Of a stretch of DNA of 64,000 bases, positions 10,042 to 23,764 are shown piece after piece; position 1 is the first letter of the stretch; the number at the start of each line of letters is the position of its first letter. Location: the NCBI RefSeq assembly GCF_043641665.1, contig NC_092183.1, positions 7,666,501-7,730,500 on the forward strand, written 5' to 3'. This DNA comes from Enoplosus armatus (lineage: Eukaryota > Chordata > Actinopteri > Centrarchiformes > Enoplosidae). A model generated the notes under the pieces. The model saw nothing but the letters and a program-made list of their open reading frames with translations. It searched no databases and had not been told where the DNA came from. A program made the translations under genes and the position numbers.

Positions 10042-13000
10042 TCTTCCAAATATATGTACACTGTTGTTGTATATATTTTTTATTTTTCACTTAATTTTTA
10101 TTTTATTTTTTATACGTTATATTTCTACATTCTTCTGATTTCTCTCTATATGCTACTTTTTCTATTTTTGAATGGGAGCACTTCCCCCTGGAAAGTATTT
10201 CTGATTCTGATTATGAATAATAGACATACCTTCTTGTATAAATAGGCACTAAAAAGATAATAGAGCCACACACATTGCTTAGGGGTCAAGATGCTGACCG
10301 TAAACCACAAAGTCTTCTCTCACCCTTATTTCCCGCCATCTCTCTACTGGCGCTATTAAATGGTTGAAAGCCTCTGTAGTCATCATATCGTATATTAAAA
10401 GAGCACATGGCTCTTTTTTAGTCATTGTTGTATCTTCTCTATAACACAAAAGTTAAAAACATCACATGTGGTTGTGAAAGACAACAATATTACATATTGT
10501 GTCAGGATCCTAATTGACATAATATATCTTCTAAATCCTAAAGGGGTCAGTATATGACCCCCCCCCCCCCCCCCCAACACACACACACACAAACCTCCAC
10601 CGGCCTGGAAGCCATGCGTGGTCATTCAGAGCAGATATAAACACTTTTGCCATAGCCATCTCAACTACATTTCTAACCCAAACATAATTCTAAAATCCAC
10701 CCGAAAACCAAGTCCTGGCCCTCAAACAGCCCTTTCCAAAAGTGTTTTCCCTAAAGTGTCTTAAATTGGTCTTCACAAAAGTACAAGAGTACACACGCAC
10801 ACACAAAAACTGTTATGCTTCCTTCTTCTTACTCAGCATTTCACATCCTGAAGCTCTTCCACAGAGTCAACGTCACTGTTAATGGGACAATAACTGAGGC
10901 TGGTCAGAGCATTGTCACTTCTTCTGTGGCTGTCTTATGGTGTCAGAAGGCTGAATTTTTCTCATGGGAACGAGACAGATGAGAGTGAGGAATGCAGAGA
11001 AATGCAGCTTCCAGCTGAACGAAAGTGAAAGAGCTATAATCTGCTGAGAATAGGATTTATGTAATTCTCACATGTTACAAAAGGATATGAACAGGTCCCC
11101 GTCCAGGGTGAATTTTCTTTTAACAAGCAACCTTAATTTCTCCAGCTATACGGCTTGAAATCAGCTTATACGTTCACAAACACATTCTGGGCATGAGAAA
11201 GCAGGTCAGCCAATAGTTGAGACATAGCAAAAGTGTGCTATGGAGTTTGCTGGTGTTTGTCTGGGTTTGCAATGTGCTCAACTATGGATATCCACATTTT
11301 AAGAAGAATGTTATGTCTCTGTCCATGCAGAGCTTATATGGCTTTGACCTGACTTACTCCTGTGGGTGTGGATGTATATATCAGCACTATCAGCCTTCTA
11401 ACTGTTGGTTTTTCGCACTCAAAACACAATACTACTGATACCTTGAGTTTTCTGCACATATACTATAGATGATTTAAGGCCAGTCACTTCTTTAAATAGC
11501 TGGCTTGTACCTGACCAGTCTGTTGCTCTCATGATTACGGCACTTCTTTTGCCTGCATAACGCAATAAGCAGCTTTATGACGAAGGCATAAACCAAAACA
11601 CTTACTATTGTTTCTAATTTGGTCTAATCTGCATGTGGTTCTTGGCTGACATTGTAAACATGGATATGTTAATGTTTGAATGACACTCACTAAAGTGTTA
11701 TGAGACTGTAAACAACCGCCTGCAAATGGACATTATTGGTCCTTTATGGCAGGTATTCTGGTCGGAAGACGCATTCTGATGCCGCCGAGCCAAACCTATG
11801 AAGTGTACAGTATATGAACACATTTGGCTTTGAAGTCACATGGTTTGATTCATATGATTTGAAGATTGTACGTCACTTGTACAATAGATCAAACACAGTG
11901 GGGCGTCTACGACCCGACTCGCTGCAGCAGCAGACAGATCCCACCTCAAAGGGAACTTCACTTTTCATCAGAGCTACGCTGGTGTGGAATGAGGATTTAC
12001 TGTTAATCTTTTAATACCAACTTTATGTTCCAAAGACACATTTCTTTTCTTGGGGAGGACAGCCGGGGGGGCAGTTGTACGTGCAGATAGGGCATCCGCA
12101 CCCTTTCTTTAAATGTTGCAACTAATAATTTCCAAATAACATCCTGTGTGTTCCTATCCACCCATTTTTACGTGCATTTTCATTTTGTGCATAAAAGAAA
12201 ACCTGAGTGGAAACGCCAGTCATTCAAAAATGTTTTAACGCTGAGGTGGAAAAATTTGTGTATCAATCAAAGCAAAATGTGTAACATGTGTGTTTTACAG
12301 ATTTCCCCTGAAACATTTGTTTATTACACCAACTTAAATCACGGCAACTGCATGATGTTGTTGTTATTCTGTAATTATTATGACTGTACTTTCATCCTTG
12401 TTTGGTTTGTTTTCTTTTATGTATGTTAAGTTCTGTACGTTACCCTGTTTTTTTGTCTGTCCTTGTGTATTTTATCTCTGTTTCTATTGTTATAATGCAT
12501 AGCATTTTGCTATGAGAACGATATCTGACAGATAAGCAATGGCAGAACTGCCAAGGAAAAGAACAATGTCTTCTGCAGTACATCAAACAAAAAAGAAAAG
12601 ATCATTTAGAAGACATCTGTGAGGCAGAAAGGAAAACAATTGTCTAGTCCTAAAGCACATCTGCGTTAGATTTCCAAGATTAAAAACACTTAACAAAGAG
12701 AAGGCAATGAGGAGAGAAGCAGATGTGTCTCTGTGTCTTTAGGACTGGTGATTCCTGTATTTCTTAATCAGAAACAGGACAATAAGGAGGAACTTCATTG
12801 TTAAATTGGGCCGCTATTGAGTTGCAGCTTACGCTGGGACAGTCTCGTCTTTTGTTGGTATATTATAGTCCTGTAGCTTATGAAGTAATATATTTATCGG
12901 TTATTTAATATTTAATAAAACATGTTTTACCTCACATTGTGGTATTTGCTGTCTGAACCTACTGTAAATCATCTGTCATTGGGCAAAGAAGTCCCACCCT

Positions 13001-13485
13001 ATATGTGGTCTAATTTGCTTATGTTAGGAATGAATCATCAATTCAAACCTGAGGCACGCCCTCCGGGGAGACACCAGGTGACAAGTTTTGCCTCACTAAG
13101 TGTGGGAACTAAATATGTCAAACTGCAGAATCCTTGGGTTGTTTTGACAGTTTATTCCACTGCAGTAAGTCACATGACGCTGCCTGAAGTTGCAATACCG
13201 AGTGTGGCCACTACTAATCGTCTCACAGCCCAGCGCTGTTCCTGGGCGCTTGCCTCAGCCACATCATATCTTATCATATATCGTGAAATATCACAAGGCC
13301 ATATTGTATCAGTGTGTGTTTACAGTTTTTTCCACTTCCTTCAGCTGTCCCAAACCTTTTACACAGAATACGTCAGAATGAGATAATAAGTGAACTTTTG
13401 ATCTCAGATTATTTTGTATATGGTGAACTATAGTTCTGGCCACTACGTTTTCACTTCTTCTGTTCTGTTTGTTTATTATTATTTA
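10042..13485. other. Intergenic, low-complexity pieces but no gene recognised
   Basis: AT-rich start, then a run of about 17 C followed by (AC)n at 10559-10591. An 8-bp stem hairpin with AAAAGAGC arms lies near 10398-10419. The longest open frame (154 codons, 12922-13386) has no recognisable domain and no coding-like bias visible by eye; I regard it as chance. No RNA gene seen. Confidence 0.4.
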
Positions 13486-13487
13486 TT

Positions 13488-13665
13488 TGTATGTCTGTAC
13501 ATCCTGGTAGAGGGATCCCTCCTCTGTTGCTCTGCCTGAGGTTTTTCCCTTTAAAGAGTTTTCTTTGGAGTTCTTCCTCATCTGAATCGAAGGTCTAAGG
13601 ATGGAGGATGTTGTACAGATTGTAAAGGCCTTTGAGGCAAATGTGTGGTTTGTAATTTTGGGGCA
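13488..13665 (+). repeat. Teleost dispersed repeat fragment
   Basis: Contains the phrases TGTACATCCTGGTAGAGGGA, CCCTCCTCTGTTGCTCT, GAGGTTTTTCCCTTTAAAG and TACAGATTGTAAAGGCC followed by GAGGCAAATG. These recur in many fish intergenic regions and resemble the 3' part of a retroposon. No target duplication is visible. It explains the overlapping open frames on both strands here, so they should not be called genes. Confidence 0.6.
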
Positions 13666-16600
13666 AGTGAACTGGTTGACTTTTATTACTGTCATCTGCC
13701 ATTTTTTCAGATTTTCATTCCCATTGCTAATTTTTTGCCTCTGTATCAGATTAGAACATATCCTCCAAAAGCAGGTTTGTGTTTCTTTCCTGCAAAGAGC
13801 CCCTCCAAACAAAACAATGACTTGTTATCAAGAAGAGCTCATCTCTCAACCTTCCCATCCTCCTGATGTATGGGAACGGACCACCTGAGCTTTACTGTAT
13901 GTTATGGTATTCTGTGGGAATCGGTGTTGAGTAAGAAACAGAAACAGCCGTGTCTTGGCTTGACATAGATTATGCAACCCCTGAAGGCAGATGACAGTGT
14001 TCCCAACTCGAATTACACTTGCAGTGGGACATCTGCGCACATACCGAAGAACACTCACGCTGACACGCAGCCCCTAAGCCGACTACAACCTTTCCAAAGA
14101 GGAAACAATCAAAGGTGACCATAAATGGGAGTCACTCCTGTTCAGTGCAAACACAGACATAGTCATGAGCAAAATGGCCTCGGAGGTTGAGGGATTTCCC
14201 CCGGTATTGTGCATTTTGTGAATGAATGAGTAGCACACAATGGCGTGGCAGACAAGCTCAAGAGATACAAGGACCAGAGCTTTAGGAGAAACAAAAAGTG
14301 ACTGACTGGCACACACCAACAAACGCTAACCACTTCCGCCTCTGGGGTGGGTTGTTACTCGTGAAATAGTATTTCAGAAAGAATGAAAAGGAGACAGGGA
14401 AACTGAGAGAGAAAAGAGAGAGAGAGAGCGGGGGAGAAAAAAGCACAAACGAGTTGATTGGCTCAGGGCAGGGTGCCTGATTCTAGGCCAATTGTGATTG
14501 GCTGAGAGGTATGGCCTCACCTTAAAAGAGGGTTACTCCAGTTCAGTGACATTGAGATTTCCATGCGTGTCTGCATGTGTTGGCGTGGCTAAAAAACCTA
14601 CATTCGCAACAAAGACATGCCTTTCAAATGAAATCAGCAGACATTGGAGCATGTGTGGACATCGATCTGTGCATTCCTGATCTTTTAGTCACTGTATTAC
14701 ACATTTGTATTGTGTTTTCACTCCAAATCCTGGATTAACAATCACATATTTGTTCCAATAATTGTCAGAAAATCCCTGAAAGGTTTTGATCAAACAGCAA
14801 AAGATCTGGGCTTGCATTTGTAACGGGAAACCATATTAATCCACAAATATTCCAAATCGAAGCTTGAACAGTTTGATGCATCACATTAGCAAAGTTTAAC
14901 AAATAACTTCCTTCTCAGTGGCACCATTCGCGCATTCAAATGTGACAGGCAGGGTGTCAGCCTAATCAGTGATGGCAAGGAAAGTAATCGCTTGGAGAAC
15001 ATCACCAGGGACCATAAAATCAGCATTCAAATTAAATTCATTTGTAGGCATGTACACATTCCTACTCTGTGTAGTGGAGCCATCCCCCCATGCCAAGTCT
15101 AACCTTAACCCTGACCCCTTCCTCCCTCTCCTCCACCAAACCTTTAAACTGACCCTAATCCCTGGACCGTGACCCTGTGCTCTCTTTGAATGTTAGCCCA
15201 TTCAATGTGTGGCACTTGGCCAAACAAAGGGACTTTGTGTCTAATCCAACTCGAATGCTTGGTGGGAAAGTGGCTGTGATGAGTTATTTCCCCACCAAAC
15301 CCGCTTTTGATCCCAAATTTATGGACTTTATGGACTTATGGAAATTACAACTATCATCTGTTTCTAGACAACTGACCAGTTTTTCCTGATGTTTTTTCAC
15401 ATCACAGATGATGTTTAAAGACGCTAAAACAAAAGTAAAACGTCAGCTGTTATAAGTAGTTCAGTGTGGGGCAGCTGCTCTGCAGGTGAGCCGGACTATA
15501 GTGCAGGCTGGTGTCTGAACGCCCATTTGCTGGACAGCGCATGTGAATACTATGTTTCTGAGTCAAGTGAAGCTGCAGGTTTTGAGATATAGAGTTGTAA
15601 GAGTTCTAATACAGTGGAGATGAATGGGATTCCCTTGTGGTTCTCATTACATTGAAAAAAAATCAAACAGCACCAGAAATAGATTTGCCGTGAGAATCTG
15701 CATGCTCCGTGCTCCTTTTTTGACATTTCTTTTTTTCTCAATATTTTTTGGGGTGGTGTCACAGGCAGATGTCACACAATCAAGGCAAAACTATCTGCAT
15801 GGCTAGATATGACCAACCCTCAACATCGAAGTGAAACAAAATGATTATATTTGGGTGAGACACATATCTTTACAGATGATATACTGTGGGAAAACCAGAA
15901 ACCTAAACTTTGATATTACTGTACTTCTGCGACAGGTATGTGCAAAACTTTGAAGGGGACTGTGTCTTTAAAACACAAGCCAGTCCAGATCTCCAAAATC
16001 CCCCTGTATCTTCATGGCAGGAAGGCAGGATGCTTGTAAACTGAGTCTGAAACAACATGTTTGGTGTTCTCCGTGCAGTTTGGATGTTGCCAACATTCTC
16101 AGAGAAAAGACTGATTCACTTGGCTGCAGTCATGATCACAGCCAGTGGTGTTTCATGTCAAATGAAAGTGAGGCATCTTCGTTGGAGTCCAGAAGAGTGT
16201 TTTCTGTATTCGGTTGACTCATAAACATAACTTTGTCGGAGGAAGTTTAAACCACACTTTGGAGTATTTACGTTAAGTCTCAGCATCAGAAAACCAGCTG
16301 ATGTGGTCTCTTTGGGTTTGTAGCTGGTGGCTCCATTTTTGTTTAGTCTGTGCTGTACTTCCTCATCACTTTCCAAAATATATGTTGTTTATTATTTCAT
16401 ATGTTTGGAAATTATATCTTATTTTGTAATTCTACAATTCTGTGGTATTTTTCAGAATACACACAAGGATCCCAGTCGAGCTCTAAGAGCGATGTAACCG
16501 ACAAGACAAGATGTACCTTTACACCAAGTGCGGGCAGCTTAATGTGGTCGTGCAGAGTCACATGTATACATGCCTACAGTAGTGACTCACCCATGTGTGA

Positions 16601-18530
16601 AGATTGTGAAGATGAGAGGAGGATGAAGAGCGTTTGATGTCAGTTATTGTAAGTCCGGACTGAGCTTTAAGGCTGTTACAGGACAGCTGGGGAACACATG
16701 AGCCCCCAGCTGTCCACCTCTGTGTATGAACGATGCCTGCACTTCTGAAGCCTCAGAGGTAGACAGCAAACCATGGCCCCTCAAAACATGAGGGGAAAAC
16801 ATGAACAGGAAAGAAATGCTCTAATTATTGGCCCACTCTTGCAGGATTCTTTAACTTTCATACCTTCTATAGATTTCATCAGCTGTGTTTTTTCTGTTGT
16901 CATTACTGGTTCAGGAATTCCTTCAGGAGCAACTATATAAAGTTCCCTGAGTTCATTTAAACATAATTAGAGGGTATAGAGGGGCTATATCAGTTGTGGT
17001 ATTCCTACCTGTTGCTTCATGCACAATTATGTGCAACCAGTTCAACACTAAGATACAAACATGAAAAGAACCAAATTGGGATGAATGCTTTGAGCGACTG
17101 GGGTTTGCCTCAGTGCTATAATGAGCAGGAGAGGCATTTCACGATAATTACATGGTAAACACAATCTGTCTGTGTCTGCCTAAAGGAATGACTTGACATT
17201 TTGAATGCTGAAGGACAGTTCCTTTGGTTCAAGTCCATCTATCCATTCAGGTCAGGGCTGCAGAAGCACAGTAGAGCGGCTCAGACGTCCGTTTCCTGCT
17301 CCACTTCCAGCTCTTCCTGGGCAGACATGATATAAACACATAAGCAAGACAAGAGTGATGGGGAAACCACCCTTACACCCGAAGTCCTGGAGAGAGTTCT
17401 GTTGGAAGAACGTAATGAAATATTAGTATTTAAAGGGGTTATCAGGGACAGTATGAATGTTGAAGGCAGTGTGGTTAAAAAATGGCTTATTATTTTCTCG
17501 GCTTGCCTTTTAACTTTTTTTAAATTGGCAAGAGATTAATTGCTGAAGAAATAATGAAAGTGTTTGGAATAGAAGTTAATTGCTCTTTTGTCACATTGTA
17601 CAAAATCCCAAACAAACTCATGACTCAGGATGAATATCTCTTTTAAGTACTTTTGGCCGCTAGCAAGAAAGCTGTCACACTGCAGCCAAACCCTCCATCA
17701 AAGGACGACTGGACTGCAAATTTCAACTAAATAAACAGTAAAACTGACATGTGCTTGGCATCTCCAGGAAATCTCTCAATCTCCTGTGAAGTATCCCTCC
17801 AGCCAAAGGTGCAGTGGTGAAGCAGTGGCTATACTGTAATTATACCATAGTCATGGAAAATACATTTGTTTCTGATTGGCAGACAGACGTCTGTTAAAAA
17901 CATACAACAGGACACCTCAAACAACCACATTTCTAAATCTGTAAGGTATACTCAACCTGTACTTAAGTGCAGGTAACCATAGTAACAGCACTTTCAGAAA
18001 ATTGAACATTTTAATAAAGCTTATGGGTTTGGTATGTGATGATAGTTTGATTGATTATACACCACCTCCACCTGGTCCTTTATTTTTTCATATCAGGACA
18101 CCTTCCAGTGTGCATATCCAATAGCCCACCACATCCACACTCCAGAGCAAAAAATGACAGGATAAGAACACACAAACATAGTGAAAACTGTACTATACTA
18201 CCAACAGCGACATGCAGCAGACTTGAATGATCAAATTGTCCAAAACACACATGGTTATATAATGAAGGCAATATCAGCAGGGGAAAGGAATGTGCTCATC
18301 AGATCAGACTGTTCAGAAAAAAAGATTGGCCTGCTTAACACCTTTGTTCTCTGTGACAAAAAGTTTGGCTGCAGACGAGGGTTCCCAGCAGACTGGGGTT
18401 ATCACAACTACTGTGTGTGTGCGTGTGTTCAGCCATCTGAAAGATAGACTTGATATCACACCACTCTGTCTGTCTGTCTGTCGTGTGGTTTGCCACGCAA
18501 AGCCCCTCTGACAACACCCACCAGCACGCA
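13666..18530. other. Intergenic, no gene recognised
   Basis: A (GA)n-rich patch lies at about 14404-14430. Several isolated CTAACCC-like words occur near 15098-15160. No open frame shows recognisable protein similarity, and none joins to a neighbour across plausible splice sites. I see no RNA gene. Confidence 0.4.
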
Positions 18531-18536
18531 ACTGAA

Positions 18537-18645
18537 AAACACACACACACACACACACACACATACCTCTGCCTCTGCTATGTTGCTTGGTCTTCTCTCC
18601 TATGCTCTTTCTGCTACACACACACACACACACACACACACAGAT
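18537..18645. repeat. Two CA microsatellites
   Basis: (AC)n tracts at about 18538-18562 and 18615-18642, separated by a 50-bp spacer. They create artificial Thr-His repeats in translation and are not coding. Confidence 0.9.
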
Positions 18646-18720
18646 TAACGTCCCAGTCACCTCATACACATCACACCACTTCTCACCAATTGGGTGTCAG
18701 GGAGTCTCCAGTAACAGCTG

Positions 18721-18722
<2 letters not shown>

Positions 18723-18806
<84 letters not shown>

Positions 18807-18829
18807 GTGTGTGTGTGCATGTGTGTGTA
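18723..18829. repeat. Long GT microsatellite
   Basis: About 105 bases of alternating T-G, the longest simple repeat in the window, with one GC interruption near 18801 and one GCA near 18817. Such tracts can adopt Z-DNA and are highly mutable. It is complementary to the two CA tracts just upstream. Confidence 0.95.
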
Positions 18830-19650
18830 CTCTTAAGAGGTGACTAATATGCGCCTGAGTCTAAAAATATTGTTTCATATCTAATACAAAAGAATCCAAC
18901 ATGTTTTAAATAAAAGTTAAAAAACATGATTAACATTCTGGCCCTGAAGCTTTTCATTTCTTTGTTTTTCCAGATTTTTTTTGTTACTTTTTTGGCTCGT
19001 AGTCCTGCCTTCAGTTGTGTGTGAGGTAGAGCTGAACATGCACTTTGGAAGTGTAGGATTACCAAACCAGCTCTCCGTTCTCCAGCTGTTGTACGCTTTT
19101 GTTACGTTTGCTGATGTAAACATCTCAGTGTACTCACAATGGTTCATCCTGGATGTTTCTTTTATTCCATATCCTGCACAATCTCTGCATGTTTTCACTC
19201 TCTTTTGGTTCAGAAAAGACAATTTTGGTGTTGACCTCAGTGTTAAACTTGAACCATGAAACACTGATTGTTTTGCTTTTATTGTCTCCAGTCTCTCAAC
19301 ATGTGGACTCTGCCTGTAACCACATTCACGGACAACAATGTCACCACAGTCGTCAAGTGGTTTCACAATGCTGACAGACAACATTTTAACACTGTCTAAA
19401 ACATTCACATCTGTGCATATCTAGACACATTTTATTGTCTGGTGGTGGATTTTTCTTATTCCTGTAGAACAACTCTCATGTCATTGTGTTAGAATAGTTC
19501 ACAGAGGTGCAAAATACTGTTATAACATCAACAGGTTTTGCTGTCAGATCATGATCATGTCTTTCTGATATTCAACAATCTCATCTTTCACTGAAGAGTC
19601 ACTGAATGCAACGCAGCCACAACATGCAATAGTTTTGTGTTTTCAGTAGA
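18830..19650. other. Intergenic, no gene recognised
   Basis: The minus strand is open for 163 codons over 18917-19408, but the translation has no recognisable motif and the plus strand is open over the same stretch in two frames. This is probably chance openness. No other feature supported. Confidence 0.4.
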
Positions 19651-19654
19651 TCTC

Positions 19655-19715
19655 TTGAAAAGGAGATTTTACCCGCAGTGAGAATTTTATCCTGGTTAAA
19701 TAAAGGATAATGCAA
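19655..19715 (+). repeat. Retroposon 3'-tail-like fragment
   Basis: The words CTTGAAAAGGAGATTTTA, GTGAGAATTTTATCCTGG and TTAAATAAAGGATAA resemble a widespread fish repeat tail that ends in a TAAATAAAGG-type sequence. It is short and diverged, so the edges are approximate. Confidence 0.45.
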
Positions 19716-21975
19716 TCAATTTATCTTTTTTTAAAGTCAATTTTTGAAATGCAGGAAGTGACTGATTGTAGAGGAGGCAGGTGGAGACGAAGTGGATACA
19801 CAAACAATAAATTACAGACTGATTTACAGTCGAAGTGAAAGCATTTTGCTGCTGCAGTCAACATAAAATTAACATACATTTGCAGAGGCAGAGATACCAT
19901 AAAAGTGTGGCCAGAGGTAAGATATGGTTTTAGATATGTGGCGTTAAACTATATGATTTATGCTCAACATAATGAAAGGAGCTTTTGCACCCTATTTCCG
20001 TTCTACTATCAAGATTTTTTTTAACTTGAAGCAGCTAGTATATAAAACGCACTACTGTTCTTTACTGTTTTAACAAGGTCATGATACTGTGAACATTTTT
20101 TGCAGTGTGCATTCCATTGTGGGAAAACAAGCAACCATCAACACCACTAAAAGTATCCTCAGGTATTTTCAAGTATAGCCTATTTTATTTTGTTATTATT
20201 CACATGTGAATGTATTACACACTCAAACGAAGGCCAGAATTAATATCTCAAAGTGTCAGAAGGGTTTGAATCTAAAAGAAAACAGGTTACAGGGTTGATA
20301 GTTTAGGTAGGAATGTGTGAAACACAATGACAGCTAAGGAGTGAGAAGGTGACTATTGTATACACACTGGAGCTTAATGAAGAAATGAGAGACAGGTGTG
20401 GCTTGATGAGGGAATGAACGACAGGTGTGCAGGGAGGAGCAGGATCAGGTGATGGGCTGAGGCAGGATCACACTGAGGGCGCTCCCACACATACAAGGTG
20501 TACTTTAAGGTTTGGACTAACAAGAAATGATGCAATACGTGCACGTGCCAGTGGTCATCAGTCAAAGTGGGACTTTGAAGTGACACTGCCAGGAGAAAGT
20601 TTTTCCAGAGGTTTAATGTTTTGGTTTTGTTTGCTGGTTACTCAAATCTGCACACCTATACAGGTGTTTTAACATCTGGCTGATTAGGCCTCCGCAGAAA
20701 AAATTATATTTTAAATGATAGAAGTGCAACAAGTATTTCATTTGCTTTTTATGTTTTGGCACTGGCTGCACTTGGCTATAGTTAGGGAAAGGTTTGTAGT
20801 GACTTGAAGCTGGAGACGCAATGTGTTTATTAACATCTAACCAAAACTGCGATCTTTCCCTAACCTTAAACACCTTAAACATAGTGCTTTCATTACCAAA
20901 TCTGACCACAGATGGGACTCAGGATGCAAACCCCAGTTTCTGGTGTCAAGATCCTGAGCTTTGTACTCCCACCGTCCTCGTTGTGAGTCCAGAACATTTC
21001 CTCTAGGCAAAATCAAGGCAGTGAATATGTTTGCCATCACAGCGTAATTGGGAAAGCAATTTAATAATATATAAATGTATTTTCTAGGAGAAATTGCGCA
21101 TAGTGTTGTGGGACAACAGTTGCATTTGGGACACAGCTGAGGTCTGGAAAGTTCATAATAAATGCAAGGCCCGGGGAGGGAGCATTGGGATCTGATGCTG
21201 AAGATGGAGAAAGCGAGACAGAGCACGTCATGAAGGGACATTAGATCTATAATGATGTGTACATGTTAACATCATTTCCTTAGCTGCCTATTGTTTCCAG
21301 TCAAACCCTACTCATGTCTGTTTCCCTGTACTACCGCCACCTTCCTGTCATATGCCAACTGGGGAATTTTACTAACGGGATGTGAAATCTCACCTCTTAT
21401 GACGTTTTGAAAAGAAATGGAAACTTTCTTTGGTTTCAATTCTTTATTTTTTCCGTCAAAGTAAGCCATGAGCTCTCTTGTCTTTCCAAACCCTTTGCCT
21501 CCCTACGAGTACTCTCTTGGTATTTGATATGCTTTTTTTTTTTTGACTACACTGACATTTGACACCAGCGACAGCAGTGTGTCTGCTCTCAGTTTCCATC
21601 TCTCATGTCTGACACAGGTTTTGGTCTTAAAATATGCATCCACTGTGTTTCCAAGGGGGGTCAGTTTTTTTCTAGTTTGTTTAACGGATACAGTTGTGTT
21701 ATAGCTAAATAACTGTTCGCTATATAGCTAATTTACATCTGCGGTCCCTGGGCAGGAAGATATTAAAAAACAATGCAGTACAATACAAAGCAATACAATT
21801 AGCAAAATTTACAAAAAATACATCGCATATAAAACAACATAATCGGTTCTAGTTCTATTAAAATGGACAATTTAGTCTTTCACTCATTCATTCGGGAAGG
21901 CTTGACTGAAATTAACGTCTGTCAGTTTTAACACCTCATAAGCAGAATCATGATGCTATTAATGGAGTCATACAG
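19716..21975. other. Intergenic, no gene recognised
   Basis: Non-coding. Within 20385-20450 there is a short imperfect internal repeat (GACAGGTGTG occurs twice, about 30 bases apart). A run of about 12 T occurs near 21533. No gene, RNA or complete mobile element found. Confidence 0.4.
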
Positions 21976-21977
21976 TT

Positions 21978-22035
21978 GATCTCATTTTACATTTACTTTT
22001 TAGGCCTTTAGCTGACACACATCCAGAGCAACGTA
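21978..22035 (+). repeat. Teleost dispersed repeat fragment
   Basis: CATTTTACATTTACTTTTTA followed by GGCCTTTAGCTGACACAC and CCAGAGCAACGTAAAAATG is a diverged form of a very common fish repeat phrase (usually like CATTTAGCAGACGC with ATCCAGAGCGACTTAC). Only this core is recognisable. Confidence 0.5.
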
Positions 22036-22470
22036 AAAATGAGAGGGCAGCCTTTCCTCTAATCTTTGCTGTTTTTCTGGTAAATTGCTGGATAATTTTA
22101 CTTCTTCAAAACACAAAATAAATGGAAATAAAAGGGAAAAATACTGGTCATAACCGGTAGACTTATGCAATCAGTGATAAAGGGCTGCAGGCTTTGTGGG
22201 GTCACAAGCCAAAATGTTGTCACTAGTCTAAGCAGTACTGTGGCAACTTAAGGACAGACAGAGACGTGGTTTGAGCATTCAAGAGAGATAAAGTGAACAT
22301 GTTTAAATACCAAGAGAAAGGCAAGGAAAGTTCATGTGTATAGCACATTTCATTACATCTACACACAATGTGTGTTACATTGAAGTGCAGACGGCAACGG
22401 CAAGTGACTCAAGAATATATTAAATATAGTGCAAGAACAAACAACACTGACAACCAAACCACACAACCAT

Positions 22471-22471
<1 letters not shown>

Positions 22472-22519
<48 letters not shown>
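22472..22519. repeat. CA microsatellite
   Basis: (CA)n tract of about 48 bases. Non-coding simple repeat. Confidence 0.95.
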
Positions 22520-22521
<2 letters not shown>

Positions 22522-23760
22522 TAACTAATCATAAGCCTGAGAAAACAGAAATGTTTATTATTGTAATGTGGACACAGTTGTGATAGATCTCAGGTCATCA
22601 GGCAGTTTGTTCCAGAGAACAGGACAGAAAGTTGAACTTCTGTGGAAATGAGGCGTGTTGGTCACTTCTCTTTATCTTCTGGACAACTTCCTCAACGTGT
22701 GATGAGACGCCACAGAGACGTCTGTGTCTCTGGTAGATTCAATTAACCATGTAGTGATGTACTATTGTTTTAAGAGAGAGAAAACTTGAAACAGCTCAAA
22801 GGGCAGTTTTATGTTTCAACATCAATGAACTTGATACGATGCCTTAGGTAATGGGAAAATGCACTCTTTGGAACTGTTGGTATCGTTTCAGTCGAGTTAC
22901 TTACAGTAACTATCGGGGGGGTTGATTAAGTTATACAAAACTGTTGTTGCTGTTGGACAGAGACAAAACTCTCTGTTCTACGTACATAGAATGACACAAT
23001 CTTTCTAGTGACAGACATTAGGCATTTTATGAAGAACCTTTTCACTTGTGAAGCCTGAGAATCTACATCCCTCATGTTACCCAGACAATCTTATTGGGAA
23101 ACTTCATCTGCGATTGGATGTTCTTATCATCTGATGTTATGTCTCAGTACATGCTCATAACATTCTCATTGCTCTCTGAACAGTACAGTGAGTCAGCTGC
23201 AAAGTTGTCCATAATGGTTTTAAAGAACCTGCTAAAGACTCTCAAATATTTGAAGCACTCAAGGAGAAACACTGTGTACAATGTTAGGTGTGACGTGGCT
23301 AAATATATATTATGCAAATTCACAATGATACTCAATGCGTGACCTTTCCAAAGCTGTGAGAAAACTCTAAAAATAATACGTCACAATGAGTTTACTTGCC
23401 GAATTATGTTACCTGTGTTTTTTTTTTTAAAGGTTTTGCAATCTTCTTACGCAGGATTGGGTTGGGTGTTAATCTCTATTCCCGAGTGAAAATCCAGCAT
23501 TTTTCTTTCAAAACATGTTTGTTTTTGCAGAGAGGCTTTGTGATTGTAAACATAATTCTGTGTCTGTTATAAGGACCTTTTGCAAGGGGATTGAGTCAGT
23601 CCTGGCACATTCACTGTACACATAATCCTGGACAGTTACACTTTTGATCAAGGGACTCATGCACATAATCAATCTATTCTGGCATTTTAAAACATGTGGT
23701 CAAATGTGTCATCATTGTTTTTATCGCAGGCCAATTAATGCCTGTCGTTTAGTGTCATAA
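22520..23760. other. Intergenic, no gene recognised
   Basis: No coding exon, RNA gene or mobile element recognised. The open frame at 23094-23342 has no family similarity that I can see. Confidence 0.4.
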
Positions 23761-23764
23761 GGGC

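Noticed and set aside
10398..10420. Hairpin with AAAAGAGC arms followed by T-run as a terminator
   Set aside because: Intrinsic terminators of this type are bacterial; in a fish intergenic region it has no support.
12922..13386. 154-codon open frame as a novel gene
   Set aside because: No recognisable domain, no splice context and a second overlapping open frame; AT-rich intergenic DNA of this length yields such frames by chance.
18313..18847. Long open frames rich in Cys-Val or Thr-His
   Set aside because: They are translations of CA and GT microsatellites.
18917..19408. 163-codon minus-strand open frame
   Set aside because: The plus strand is also open in two frames here and no family similarity is visible.
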